From Brasenia schreberi (lineage: Eukaryota; Streptophyta; Magnoliopsida; Nymphaeales; Cabombaceae), in the NCBI GenBank assembly GCA_036023115.1, contig JAYKKT010000087.1, positions 12,850,001-12,914,000 of the forward strand: a DNA stretch of 64,000 bases, given 5' to 3'. Numbering within the stretch: the stretch's first letter is position 1; the number at the start of each line of letters is the position of its first letter. The position numbers and the translations under genes were made by a program. Positions 13,165-23,307 of this stretch are shown here, one piece after another. The notes beneath the pieces are model-generated. The model made no database searches and had not been told where the DNA came from. It worked only from the letters and a program-made list of their open reading frames with translations.

Positions 13165-13372
13165 TTTTTTTAGTGTATAATATTGCATAAATATTTTTAC
13201 TGTTAGATTTTTTAGATTAACTATAGATATTTAAATTACTTTACATTTAATATGGGATATAAAATAGAAAATATAATAGTATTTTTAATTCAAATCTCTA
13301 TCGTTAATCTTAAAAATCAAACCGTAAAAATATTTAAGTAAAACTATAAACCAAAATACATCTTACCTTTAA
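13165..13372. repeat. AT-rich foldback (MITE-like)
   Basis: An inverted repeat is visible. The stretch 13187-13233 pairs imperfectly with 13299-13345, sharing the TAAATATTTTTAC and GATTAAC blocks. The whole is about 200 bp and AT-rich. Similar motifs recur at 18.1-19.1 kb. Confidence 0.55.
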
Positions 13373-14924
13373 AACTCCCTTTATCTCTCTCTCTCTCTCT
13401 CTTTATGTGTATAATTAATGGAAGTTTCGTATACGCTAACAGTATTATATGTTAATAGGTTCGTATAAAACTCAACTATCTAATTTGATATACGAGTAAA
13501 TGCTATTTGAATTTTAAAAGAAAAAATATAATGTGTACTTTTGCAAGTGTAATGGATTCAATAAGCAACTTTTTTTGTTTTCTAATTCAGATCTCAAACT
13601 TTAAAATTAGATCATCGAGATTTGTTTAATAAAAAAACATTGCTCAGGGAATGATGGGATGTCTTCATGACTTCAGCGTAACACGTCTTAGGTTTGGGAA
13701 TAATTTGGACGCATGCATGTATGCTTGCCAAACTACACGCTAGAGACGAACTGCTCATTATGCGCATAAACGTCTTGGGTTCACTTTTCATATAGTACGC
13801 AGATCATATGAGAGGGCCGGGGTTTTGATGCGCGAGCAAGTGTGTGTATGAGAGAGAGAGAGAGAGGTGATACGAATTATAGGCCCTCACTTAGTTAAGT
13901 TCTCCGTCGATACGCAGATCCGACGAGGGGTTTTGATGGCTGAAGACCGTATATATGTGTAGAATTACATACAGTATAAATTATAAAAATAGCTTCAGAA
14001 GAACGTACCAATTTAGGACTAAGATATGATCATATTAAGATCTCCAGTCTAGGAGACGTTTCCTACTCGGTTTCATGCATCTCCAATATGAGAATATATT
14101 GTAATTTCCTGTATTAACCAATTACTTAATTTTATGGTTCATGTAATCACCAATTTGGCGTGCCGTTTAGAAGTTGAGGTTTTCATATTTCATGTAATCA
14201 ATCATGAATTCCAAACAAGTGAAGGTTTTTCATTCAACACACGCTAACAAAACATTTGTTGCAGTCAGTCCACCTGGTCGAATGGAAAAGCCGAACCCAT
14301 GTTTTGACAACGCCATCTACATTCACTAGAGGTCCCCAACTTTTTAGTACGCGTTAATATGAAGACCTACGGTGTCGATAGGATCATGCAAGCTAAATCA
14401 ATAAAAGATATATAAAACCTAAACTGGAAGCGTACCTGAATAAAAAACAGAAGCCATTATCGGGTTCGAGCTTTTTTAAGTCGACACCGCCCAATCCGAG
14501 AAACAAGTGGAAGCTTCAAACACTTAAGCTGATAAAACAATGGAGACTCTAATGAAAATATTATGCATATGAGTTAAAGACCATAACCCCTCTATTTATA
14601 AACTAAGAGGCTATTGTGGCTTCCTAATGAAGCCCATCACAGGATTAGAGCAACCACGAAAATGGTATATGCACATTGGCTCTTATACCATAAAAGAGGT
14701 CAATAAACCCATAATCCACATTAAATCACTTTAATTGGGTCCATATATTAGACAATATATGATACATAGACCCATGTGATAGACCATATTGTTGATCAAC
14801 AACATTGTAAGAAAGAGTGTATAACTGATAGAATAAAAAGAAATGATTCAACTTCAAACGGTTCTTGCTATAGGGGATACCAAGAACAAGAACAAATTTA
14901 GAATAAAAGGGCCGTGGTTCTCCT
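13373..14924. other. Intergenic stretch, no gene seen
   Basis: AT-rich sequence with short CT and GA runs (13386-13403, 13852-13866). No coding signal or repeat boundary was recognised. Confidence 0.35.
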
Positions 14925-15035
14925 GGTTTCGCGGCCAAGTAGAAAACCTTGAAGTTGGAGGAAGTCATGAGTTCGATACATGAGTATGCATCCAGTAAGG
15001 GTCTGCGGAAAACCCAGCTCTCCAATCAGAAAAGA
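14925..15035 (+). mobile_element. SINE-like element, worn
   Basis: On the plus strand, AGTCATGAGTTCGATACATG contains a B-box-like core. It is followed by a GCATCC block and an A-rich tail near 15030-15040, like the other SINE copies. The A box is not convincing. Confidence 0.45.
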
Positions 15036-15637
15036 AAAAAAACGCCTCAAATTTGACTTGGATTATATATATATATATGCTACCCTTTTCAAAAATACAA
15101 GACATTTTTGCTTCTTAGTTCAGAGCGACTAATCTAAAGTCCTATGTTTGGCAAGCTTAGACTTGGATGCCAGTGTGTGTCAACATCAAGATATCAGTCA
15201 GGATTGATGACGCCAACAAAATCAAAGATGATCTCCCTGCAACAATTGACCTAATTCTTTTTTTTTGTGGGAGCCATCCATTACTTGAGAGAGATGATGA
15301 TTTCTCAATAATGAAACTAGAATTATTCTGGTCCCTACATGATCATTATTGAATAAGACTTATTGTTGAAAGTTATGTGGGAGGACAGTTATAACATGAA
15401 TTCTGAGATTGGGATATCATAATCATGCTTCCTACAACAACTTGATAAGGAATGAATGGAGAGAGAAAGTATGGAACTAATTACAAGAAAATCTTGAAAT
15501 GAAAATAAGACTTTTTTTAGCCAGTTATACTGGATCACTTCCTATCCAAAACCAAAAGTTATCCTACACTAAGTGGGGCCTGCTGCATTGAAACTCTCAT
15601 TAGACGTTGTGCTCTAACTTTCGGATTAGTTCCTATA
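15036..15637. other. Gene-free stretch with one short ORF
   Basis: A 61-codon ORF at 15167-15352 has no recognisable signature. A short AT run lies at 15065-15080. Confidence 0.3.
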
Positions 15638-15785
15638 ACTATCCCCAATTTCTATTTCGGCTCTCTATACAATCCATTCTCTAATTTCCTCTTTGCTCGA
15701 TCCGGATAGTGCTTATTCAAACATATCCATAAATATAGCACTATCCGGATCATACATTTGGTTTGTATAGAGAGGATGGGCTGAT
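15638..15785. repeat. Short nested inverted repeat
   Basis: The block ATCCGGATAGTGCT near 15699 is the reverse complement of AGCACTATCCGGAT near 15737. The outer CTCTATACAA near 15662 pairs with TTGTATAGAG near 15764. The loop sequence (TGCTTATTC..CATAAATATA) is repeated inverted at about 15908-15935, inside the loop of the larger hairpin downstream. Confidence 0.75.
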
Positions 15786-15800
15786 TTGGTAGTCCATTGA

Positions 15801-16034
15801 AACATGGACGTGCATGAATCAATAGAAGCAAAATGTATGACCTATAGGTCCAAATATTGGAGTACTGCAGCCAAATACATCGACTACTAAATGGTTTTGG
15901 GTCGGTCTATATTTATGGATATGTTTGAATAAGCACAATCCATTTAGTAGTCGATGGATTTGGGTCCAGTACTCCAATATTTGGACCTATAGGTCATACA
16001 TTTTGCTTCTATTGATTCATGCACGTTCATGTTC
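15801..16034. repeat. Long hairpin with arms of about 97 bp
   Basis: 15801-15897 and 15938-16034 are inverted copies with only a few mismatches by eye (about 90% identity or more). They are separated by a loop of about 40 nt. A transcript of either strand would fold into a long, nearly perfect stem. It could be a MITE, a foldback transposon or a source of small RNA. Confidence 0.9.
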
Positions 16035-16242
16035 TAAAATCGAGCTTAATTAGATATTTCGTTTAACAGCATCACTATGTAGGGATCGTAGGCTCTGCAA
16101 GCACCAAAGTTTGCATACCAATGGAAAAGAGAAATGAGGAACCCGTAGGCATGTGGTTTTACGCAAAAAGTAATCGAGTCTCCAAGAACCAAAGCAGTTT
16201 GAATTTGTGCGAGAGGATCCTTTCCCTTCCAAAATCTCCATT

Positions 16243-16243
<1 letters not shown>

Positions 16244-16309
<66 letters not shown>
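16244..16309. repeat. (CT)n microsatellite
   Basis: An uninterrupted CT dinucleotide repeat of about 66 bp. It creates spurious Ser-Leu and Arg-Glu ORFs on both strands. Confidence 0.98.
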
Positions 16310-16311
<2 letters not shown>

Positions 16312-17920
16312 TGTGTGTGTGCACTCACCCATGCACGAGTATAACTCCAGAGATTTCATGTAGTTGGTACATATAAAAATATGTCGCGTACTCGATTTGA
16401 AACTGTTTCTTTTCTTCTTCTTCCCTTTTTTTATTTGTTAATTTTTTTCTTCAAATTTTGGCTGGGAGGCAATGGCCATTGTTTGATCTGCAACTTGATC
16501 GTGGCCTTGACCATGATTTAAGATGGAACCATTTCTGCATGTCTATCCCTGTCCCTGTAGACATATATGATCTACACTACAAGATCAAAGCAAACAAGGT
16601 ATGTATTGGCTTGTATTTTATAAAAATATATAATTGTCCACGTCAATAACGTACCATTCTTTTGCCAGGAAGCCTCACATCCCATCTTCAATGCGAGACT
16701 AGTCGGTTAATCTCTTGGGCAGGTGGTTCCTTTCATTCTAGCTAGTTATGGTTGGGCTGGTAAATTGGCTCGTTGTTCTGCTGGATTCATGGCCAGTTCG
16801 TTCATGCTCAGTTGGTGAACTAAATCAACCGAACATAAGTTGGCACAATGAGCTAAATGGTCTCAACACGACCAGGGAACGTTTGGTTTGGTTCCGGTCG
16901 TATCATCTTGCTTAGTTGAAGTACATATAACTTCACTGTACATATATGCTACATAAACATATGTTAACCTGGTGAATTGGGTGAGTATAATGTAATTAGG
17001 TGATCGAAGAACCAAAGATTTAAATTTTGCAAGAAAAATCGATTGATAAAACGAGTCTATTCAACCTCAGTCAATGTCCGTTTCATACTCCGTATGGCTC
17101 GAGCAAGCCTCATGAATCAAACATGAGCTAGTTACTCATTGCAACTATCGTTAACAACATAATGTGGGTATTTGGTTTGTTGGTTTGGATTTTCAACATC
17201 ATTTGACGGATGCTCACCGCTACTCTATAGAGATTTGATCTGGCTGATCGTGTCGCAATCGAGTTCACATCCGTCCATCGTAATTGATCAGCCATCCTGT
17301 TGCACTGCGAGCCTGAACCTGTTAGCCAACCCAACTTGTTTCAACCTCGCCGGGTTCTCTCAGCCGCACCTCATCAGACATCCTACCTAAAACCTTACAT
17401 CTTACACCTTCCTCAGCAGTGAGTGACCAGCAGATCCAGATCGGGCCCAGCTTCTTCGCCCGTCCGTCAGCAGAGTCGCCCCCGTCTGCCCCTGGAGCTG
17501 TCGTTGTCCACGGAAGAACCAGCCGAAATAGCCCTAGTCCGCCCGAGCAACCCAGCCACCCATTACTGCCAGTACCACGACCAACCCTCTCACCAACTCC
17601 GCTGCCGTCGACCTACGTCACCTAATCACCTGCCTTACGCCACCTCTGCCTCGCCTGAGAATCGCTGGAGATTCTTCCCCTACCGTCCATCCTCATCTCC
17701 TTTCACCGGCCGCTTTTTGACCTCCGCCAACCACCGCTATCCACTTGCCGTCGCTGCCGATCTTTCTTCCACCCTGCCGTCAGAAGTCCATCTTTTACTC
17801 TAGTAGTTGATTTTGGATCAGACCCCAGCCACCTGGACCCAACCCAGTCCAACCTAGGACCAGTACCTTTCAACCTGACCCTGTTGATTGAACCAGGTTC
17901 GATCAAACCATTCCATTGAG
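16310..17920. other. Intergenic stretch with a GC-rich pocket at about 17400-17790
   Basis: No recognised gene. The segment 17400-17790 is notably richer in C and has overlapping open frames (17419-17625 and 17423-17803, Pro/Ser-rich products). I see no domain, splice structure or repeat partner for it within the window. Confidence 0.35.
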
Positions 17921-18240
<320 letters not shown>

Positions 18241-19110
18241 ATGTATAGATAATTTTAAATGCATAATGTATTACAATACATAATCTTCTATAAATATCTT
18301 CACCGTTCAATTGACATATTAACAATAAAAATTTTAATTAAAAAGTAAAAAATATTATTATACTATTTTACATGTATGTGCTAAATGTTTTTTATTACCT
18401 CAATCATTCATCTCAAAAATTAAGTAATAAAAATATTTATTTACAATTCCATACCATAACACATTATGTTATATATATAAACAGAGAGACTTCTAAATGT
18501 ATAATGTTTTCAATGCATAATCTTGCATTCAATTGGTATAATTAACAATAGAGACTCGAATTAAAAAATAAAAAAAATATCATAGTACTTTTGCAAGTCA
18601 TTTAATAGACCAACATTAAATAATTTTTTTATTTCAGCACCTCTCTCAACCTTTCATCTCAAACATTGAAAGGTCGTTTGATGTTTGAGATAAAGGTTGA
18701 GGTGCTAAATCCAAAAGATGTCTTTAAGAAAATAATTGTGCATAAACATCTTTACTGAATCATTGAGGTGATAAAACAGAAAATAGTAAATTGTGTGATG
18801 TATAAAAGTACAATGCTACTTGTTTTTATCTTTTAAATTCAAATTTCCATTATAATCATATCAATTGAAATATAGTGATGTTTATGTAAGATTATACACC
18901 AAAAGATATTATGTATTTACATATGAAAGTTGGAGGATGCAAACTATATTCAAACCAATTTCATCCATCCGATTAAAGGTTGAGATTAAAAATAAAAAAG
19001 TATGTAATTGATTGTTTTAATGTATAATTTTTACTTTTTGTTTTCCAATCTCAATTATCTATCTTTTTTCATTTGATAATTGAGATTGATTTAGATAGAG
19101 TTTATTGGTT
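18241..19110. repeat. Cluster of AT-rich MITE-like foldbacks
   Basis: Repeated terminal-like motifs (ATGCATAATGT, CATAATCTT, ATAAACATCTTTACTG) recur in both orientations. A clear hairpin pairs 18638-18667 with 18680-18704 (GCACCTC...GAGGTGC). Another pairs GCATAAACATC near 18740 with GATGTTTATG near 18876. The individual elements could not be delimited exactly. Confidence 0.5.
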
Positions 19111-19379
19111 TGCATTATGTCCTTTTTCTCTCTCTTTGTATAGAGAGTTTAAATCTTGTTCACTGACCGTGTCCACTTATATCTCACTATTGTTTCTTAG
19201 GGCATGAGTGTAGTAACATAGTGTTTGATTATTTTCTAAAAACTCTTAAATTTTTTAAAATTACTCTCATATTACCAAAAAGTAGGTAGGATTTAATTAT
19301 ATATATAACTCCACCCCATGCAAACCCTTGCATGGTCGGTCCCAAATCCAGATAAAAGAAGAAGAGTGTGTTAGGCTCC

Positions 19380-20570
19380 TGATAGATACCATAAAACTTT
19401 GTCAAATTTATCTACTTTAGATTCTATAAATTATGAGCATTGTATTGGGATATCTTCTCTTAGCGACACACTGCAAAGCCCACATGTAGTGAAAAGCATG
19501 CAAAAGCTTATATATTTTTATCTAGATATAGTAAATCAATTGCAGAGAAGGTTCCCACATTATGAATGGGTCATGTATTTTATATATATCATTTGCTACT
19601 AGAAACTTTTCATCATCATCTTTGATACATCTAAGAAAAATAAGATCCTTAGTTTTCTTACCAGTAGTCTTAACTATCCTAAAATTATCTCTTTCACCTT
19701 CTTTTAAGTTAAGCTTTTATATAAATTCTTCCAAATTTTGGGTTTTGCTTCACTAACAACCTTTTTTTCTTCTTTCTTTGCTTTCTAATAAGCTTCATAA
19801 GTTTTACTAGTCTTGTTGGCATAATGTAATTTGTAATATATTCTCTTCACCTTGATCTTATCTTACACCACTGCACTCCACTACCAAGCTTCCTTTTATA
19901 CTAGTAGGTGTCTCTTAGATTCGCCTAACATATCTTTTGTCACTATTCTAATATGCATATTCATATTGTTTTACGTATAAAAGGGTATATCTACACATCT
20001 CCTTAAAGAACTTTTGTTTAAATATCTCTTTTTTACTTTTGAGGTTCCACCATTTAGTATAAATAGCACTATATATTCTTTTCTTCCATGTCAACATTTT
20101 TACCATAAAATTTATAACTAAAAGTCGATGTTGGATAATTAAGCTTTCTCCAAAAATTAACGTTTTTTTCTTACAAACAAAATAATCAATTTGTGTTTGT
20201 GATAAGTTACTCTTATAAGTAATTAAGTATTCACCTTATTTTTGAAGATTGTTAGTTAAGCTATAAAGAAATCATATATCATAGCAAAACTTCATTTAAA
20301 TCTCTAAAATCATAGTTTTCATAAATACCTCGATATCCTAATGCTTATTTACTGACATGCTCATTTAAGTTTATTCTCAAACAAATCATCTCTCTTTATA
20401 GAATTCTTTGAATTACATCATCTAACTCCTTCCAAATGCTTTCTTTATACTATCTTCTAGTACTACTTAGGATGCATATGCACAAACTATATTTAGAGCC
20501 TCTACTCTTTACATGAATTTCACCATCATAGTTTGGTAATATAAACGTTATCATTAGTGTAGGAGAGTTA
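19380..20570 (-). mobile_element. RTE LINE, inverted 5' segment (endonuclease and linker)
   Basis: The reverse complement encodes decayed RTE protein. Apurinic endonuclease pieces come first: KESIWKELDDVIQRI near 20420, then ITYKSN-like and QIDYF-like motifs at 20230-20170, then GESLIIQHRLLVIN near 20140. The linker follows, with TKWWNLKSK near 20045 and KPKIWKNLYKSL near 19720. It ends near 19390 just before the reverse transcriptase would begin. The next protein segment starts on the opposite strand at about 20580. This arrangement is what twin priming produces in a single LINE insertion. Confidence 0.8.
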
Positions 20571-20574
20571 ACCA

Positions 20575-21355
20575 AATAAAAAAATACATAAACCATAATT
20601 TCTATGGACATATTTAAAAGAATGAAGTCAAAGAAACTCTTAAATGTATTAGACAACTTATATTTCTTCAAAAATACAAAAAATTTAGAAGAAATGGAAA
20701 TAACTTGACTTACAAGATCATTTATTAAATATAGAGAAATCAAAAGATGCCTGAAGGATGGAAAGCGATTATACTTATACTCATATACAAGAACAAAGGA
20801 AATATTTAGAATTGTTTGAATTATCGTAATATCAAGTTAATGAGTTATACTATAAAATTAAAAGAAAAAATTATTAAAGATAGATTAAGACAAGTATCAA
20901 GTACAAAAGAGAATCAATTTGGATTCATGTCAAGCAGAACTACTATTGAAGTGATTCACTTATTGAGATGTCTTATAAAATATTTTAGAGAAAAAAGAAC
21001 TTTCATATGATATTATTGATTTATAAAAAGCTTATAATAGGGGTTCTAATAGATATTTTCTTGAGAACCTTGAAAAAGAAATATATTCCATTGAGATATA
21101 TAAATCTTATAAGAGACATTTATAATAGTACAAAAATATGTGTGAGGAATTATGAAGGAATGACAAACTTCTTTGAAGTTAATATTGGGCTACATCAGGG
21201 ATCAACTTTAAGTCTATATTTATTTATATTGGTTCTTGATGTGTTAATAAAACATATTTAAGAAGAAGTACCTCGGTGTATGTCATTTGCAAATGATATT
21301 GTGTTATTGGATGACTCTAAGTGTTGAAAAAACTACATAGTAGTTCTGCTTGACA
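20575..21355 (+). mobile_element. RTE LINE, reverse transcriptase segment (dead)
   Basis: On the plus strand, with frameshifts, the RTE reverse transcriptase blocks appear in order: NEVKETLK (about 20613), YKNKGNI (about 20786), NYRNIKLMSYTIKL (about 20817), ENQFGFM (about 20911), GLHQGSTLS (about 21190) and SFANDIVLLDDS (about 21280), the last being the degenerate FADD catalytic box. Stops and frameshifts show it is inactive. It continues the protein order of the inverted segment on its left. Confidence 0.85.
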
Positions 21356-21493
21356 TATGGAATGTAAGTTTGATTTTTATGTCATTCTATATTTATTTAT
21401 AGTGCAGGGCGGTCGCTCAAGAAGCGGTTAGGTCATATATAAAGGGCGGTTAGGTCATGTTGATTCTGTTATATTCTGCAAATAACATGAGTT

Positions 21494-21730
21494 AGTCCTA
21501 AATTTTATACCATTAGAAATTAAAAAATAAAAGAAATACTACAAAAGTGTTGAAAAAACAATAAAGAATGACCTAACTCATGTTAAATATCTTATAAGAC
21601 ATGATAAGATTATGTAGAAACAAAGAATTCATGTAGCTGATACCATCTAATATAGGAAAAAACTTAGTTGTTGTTGTTATTATGGGATGGATCTCAAAAT
21701 GTACTTTCTAATGGTATAAAATTTAGGACT
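21494..21730. repeat. RTE 3' tail enclosed by a 26-bp perfect inverted repeat
   Basis: 21494-21519 is the exact reverse complement of 21705-21730. The enclosed sequence (about 21530-21690) is the last part of an RTE element, with the counterpart of KNDL, then HVAD and the AACTTAGTTGTTGTTGTTA tail on the plus strand. Confidence 0.85.
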
Positions 21731-22750
21731 ACGTTTGTTAGGTCCAGTTGTATTAGATTTAATTGGATTCAAGAACAGCTCAAAAGGTTCCCACGTTTAG
21801 TTAGGTCCAGTCAAATCATCGCCCTTTCATCTTGTTTGGAACAGTGAGCAGCACGGTTATTTTATAGCATCTACAATCAAACCGCTTCGTGATAAAATAG
21901 GCAGGTTTCTTTGTTGGGTTTAGAGATGTTGATAGGCGGTACGGGGTCGGGGTTTTAAGTCCCCATTCTCGTTTCAAAATCCTGTTCATGTCTCGGTTTC
22001 ATCCTTATCACGGGATCAAGAAGGCTTTCATCCTTGTTCTTGTGTTTTTCATGGGTCTCCACGGGGACCTGTCAAATATATGAATCTTACTTTTACATCT
22101 AAAATCAAATTCTAGGTTATGTAATACTATTGAATACGTGGGACAACGATAATGAATTAATATATTAAAAAAGAGATAACAGTTTTTTATTTATCATCAT
22201 GCATAGTATTTTATTTTCAAGTGGACCTAGCTTTCTAAAACCGATGAGAAAAAAGGTCAAGACCGAGTTCGTGGAGCGGGAACCTCCGATCCTTATTCCT
22301 GCCCTAATTTTCATCAGAGATTTTCTTGTTCTCGTCTCCATCCCCACTCCCATTTCCATTCTCTAAATCCATCTTGGTCGGGGTCGGTCTCCATAAGGAT
22401 TGGAGGATCTCTTTCTCGTGAATATCCCTAATTTGGTTTCACTTTGATATCCACTTTTTTTATCTCCAAATTGTAAGGTTAAACCTACATTTGGAACGAA
22501 ATGAAACTTACAACCCTCCAATGAGCCTCAACTGAACCATCGGTCATCAACCATATCCGACATCAATCACAACTGAATTTTGTTTCAGAAAGGCAAACAG
22601 GATTGGGCAGACCCTATCATCAAAAGATTATGCACACATAAACGATGAAAACCGATTGAGGATTGATCCTTTTCTATTTCTATGCCAAGCTTTGCTGAAA
22701 GGTAGTCGTTCAACTGGATTGGATTGGTATTTAGGTTTAGATATTTAAGG

Positions 22751-22753
<3 letters not shown>
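21731..22753. other. Intergenic stretch, no gene seen
   Basis: No family-like ORFs and no repeat boundaries were recognised. Confidence 0.35.

Positions 22754-22796
<43 letters not shown>
22754..22796. repeat. (GA)n microsatellite
   Basis: An uninterrupted GA repeat of about 43 bp. Confidence 0.97.
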
Positions 22797-22799
<3 letters not shown>

Positions 22800-22977
22800 T
22801 ATAGGATCTCACTTCTTTTGGCATTCTTCGTTTGTGGCTCCTTTCCTTGAGTGTATCTTTAGAAGGGGCTACCCAAATCATGTTTTCATGTTCCCACTGT
22901 CGCACGACTAGCTGAGAATATCTGCCAAGAAAATAATAGATACCATGTCATCTTTGAAACAGGACGAATCTCACGCA

Positions 22978-23095
22978 CCTAGAGCATTAGCTCACAGGTA
23001 GGGTTTTCTGACGCCAACTGGCAGGTGTCGAGTTGGATTCCTGGTGGGTACATGCGTGTGTTCGTGAGTTTCGCCTGAAAAAGAAAAAGGACGAA
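22978..23095 (+). mobile_element. tRNA-derived SINE-like element upstream of KPHMT
   Basis: The A-box-like GCATTAGCTCACAGGTAGGG (about 22984) is followed by a B-box-like GAGTTGGATTCCTGG (about 23029), then a body and an AAAAAGAAAAAGG tail. It lies about 210 bp upstream of the KPHMT start codon. Confidence 0.5.
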
Positions 23096-23307
23096 TTTCT
23101 CCAAGATGAAGAAACCCAAGGATGAATGATATAATAAAATACAACGCACCATTTGTCGTATGAGAAGGGCGGCAACCGAACAAGACCAATACATTCCACA
23201 GATTTTCCGTGTATCCTTTCCGGTCCCCCAGCATGGTACCGTTGTAAAATGCTCTCTTTTCCACTGCATAACCACCAAAACCCCGTCAACGTCTTAGGCG
23301 TGCTTCG

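Noticed and set aside
12688..13188. A 166-codon minus-strand open frame as a gene of its own
   Set aside because: Only its distal part matches the LINE RNase H. The N-terminal part is AT-rich filler upstream of the remnant.
16046..16363. Open frames rich in Arg-Glu or Ser-Leu on both strands
   Set aside because: They are translations of the CT/GA microsatellite at 16244-16309. The same holds for the frames at 22585-22905, 29482-29695, 31045-31437 and 45091-45420.
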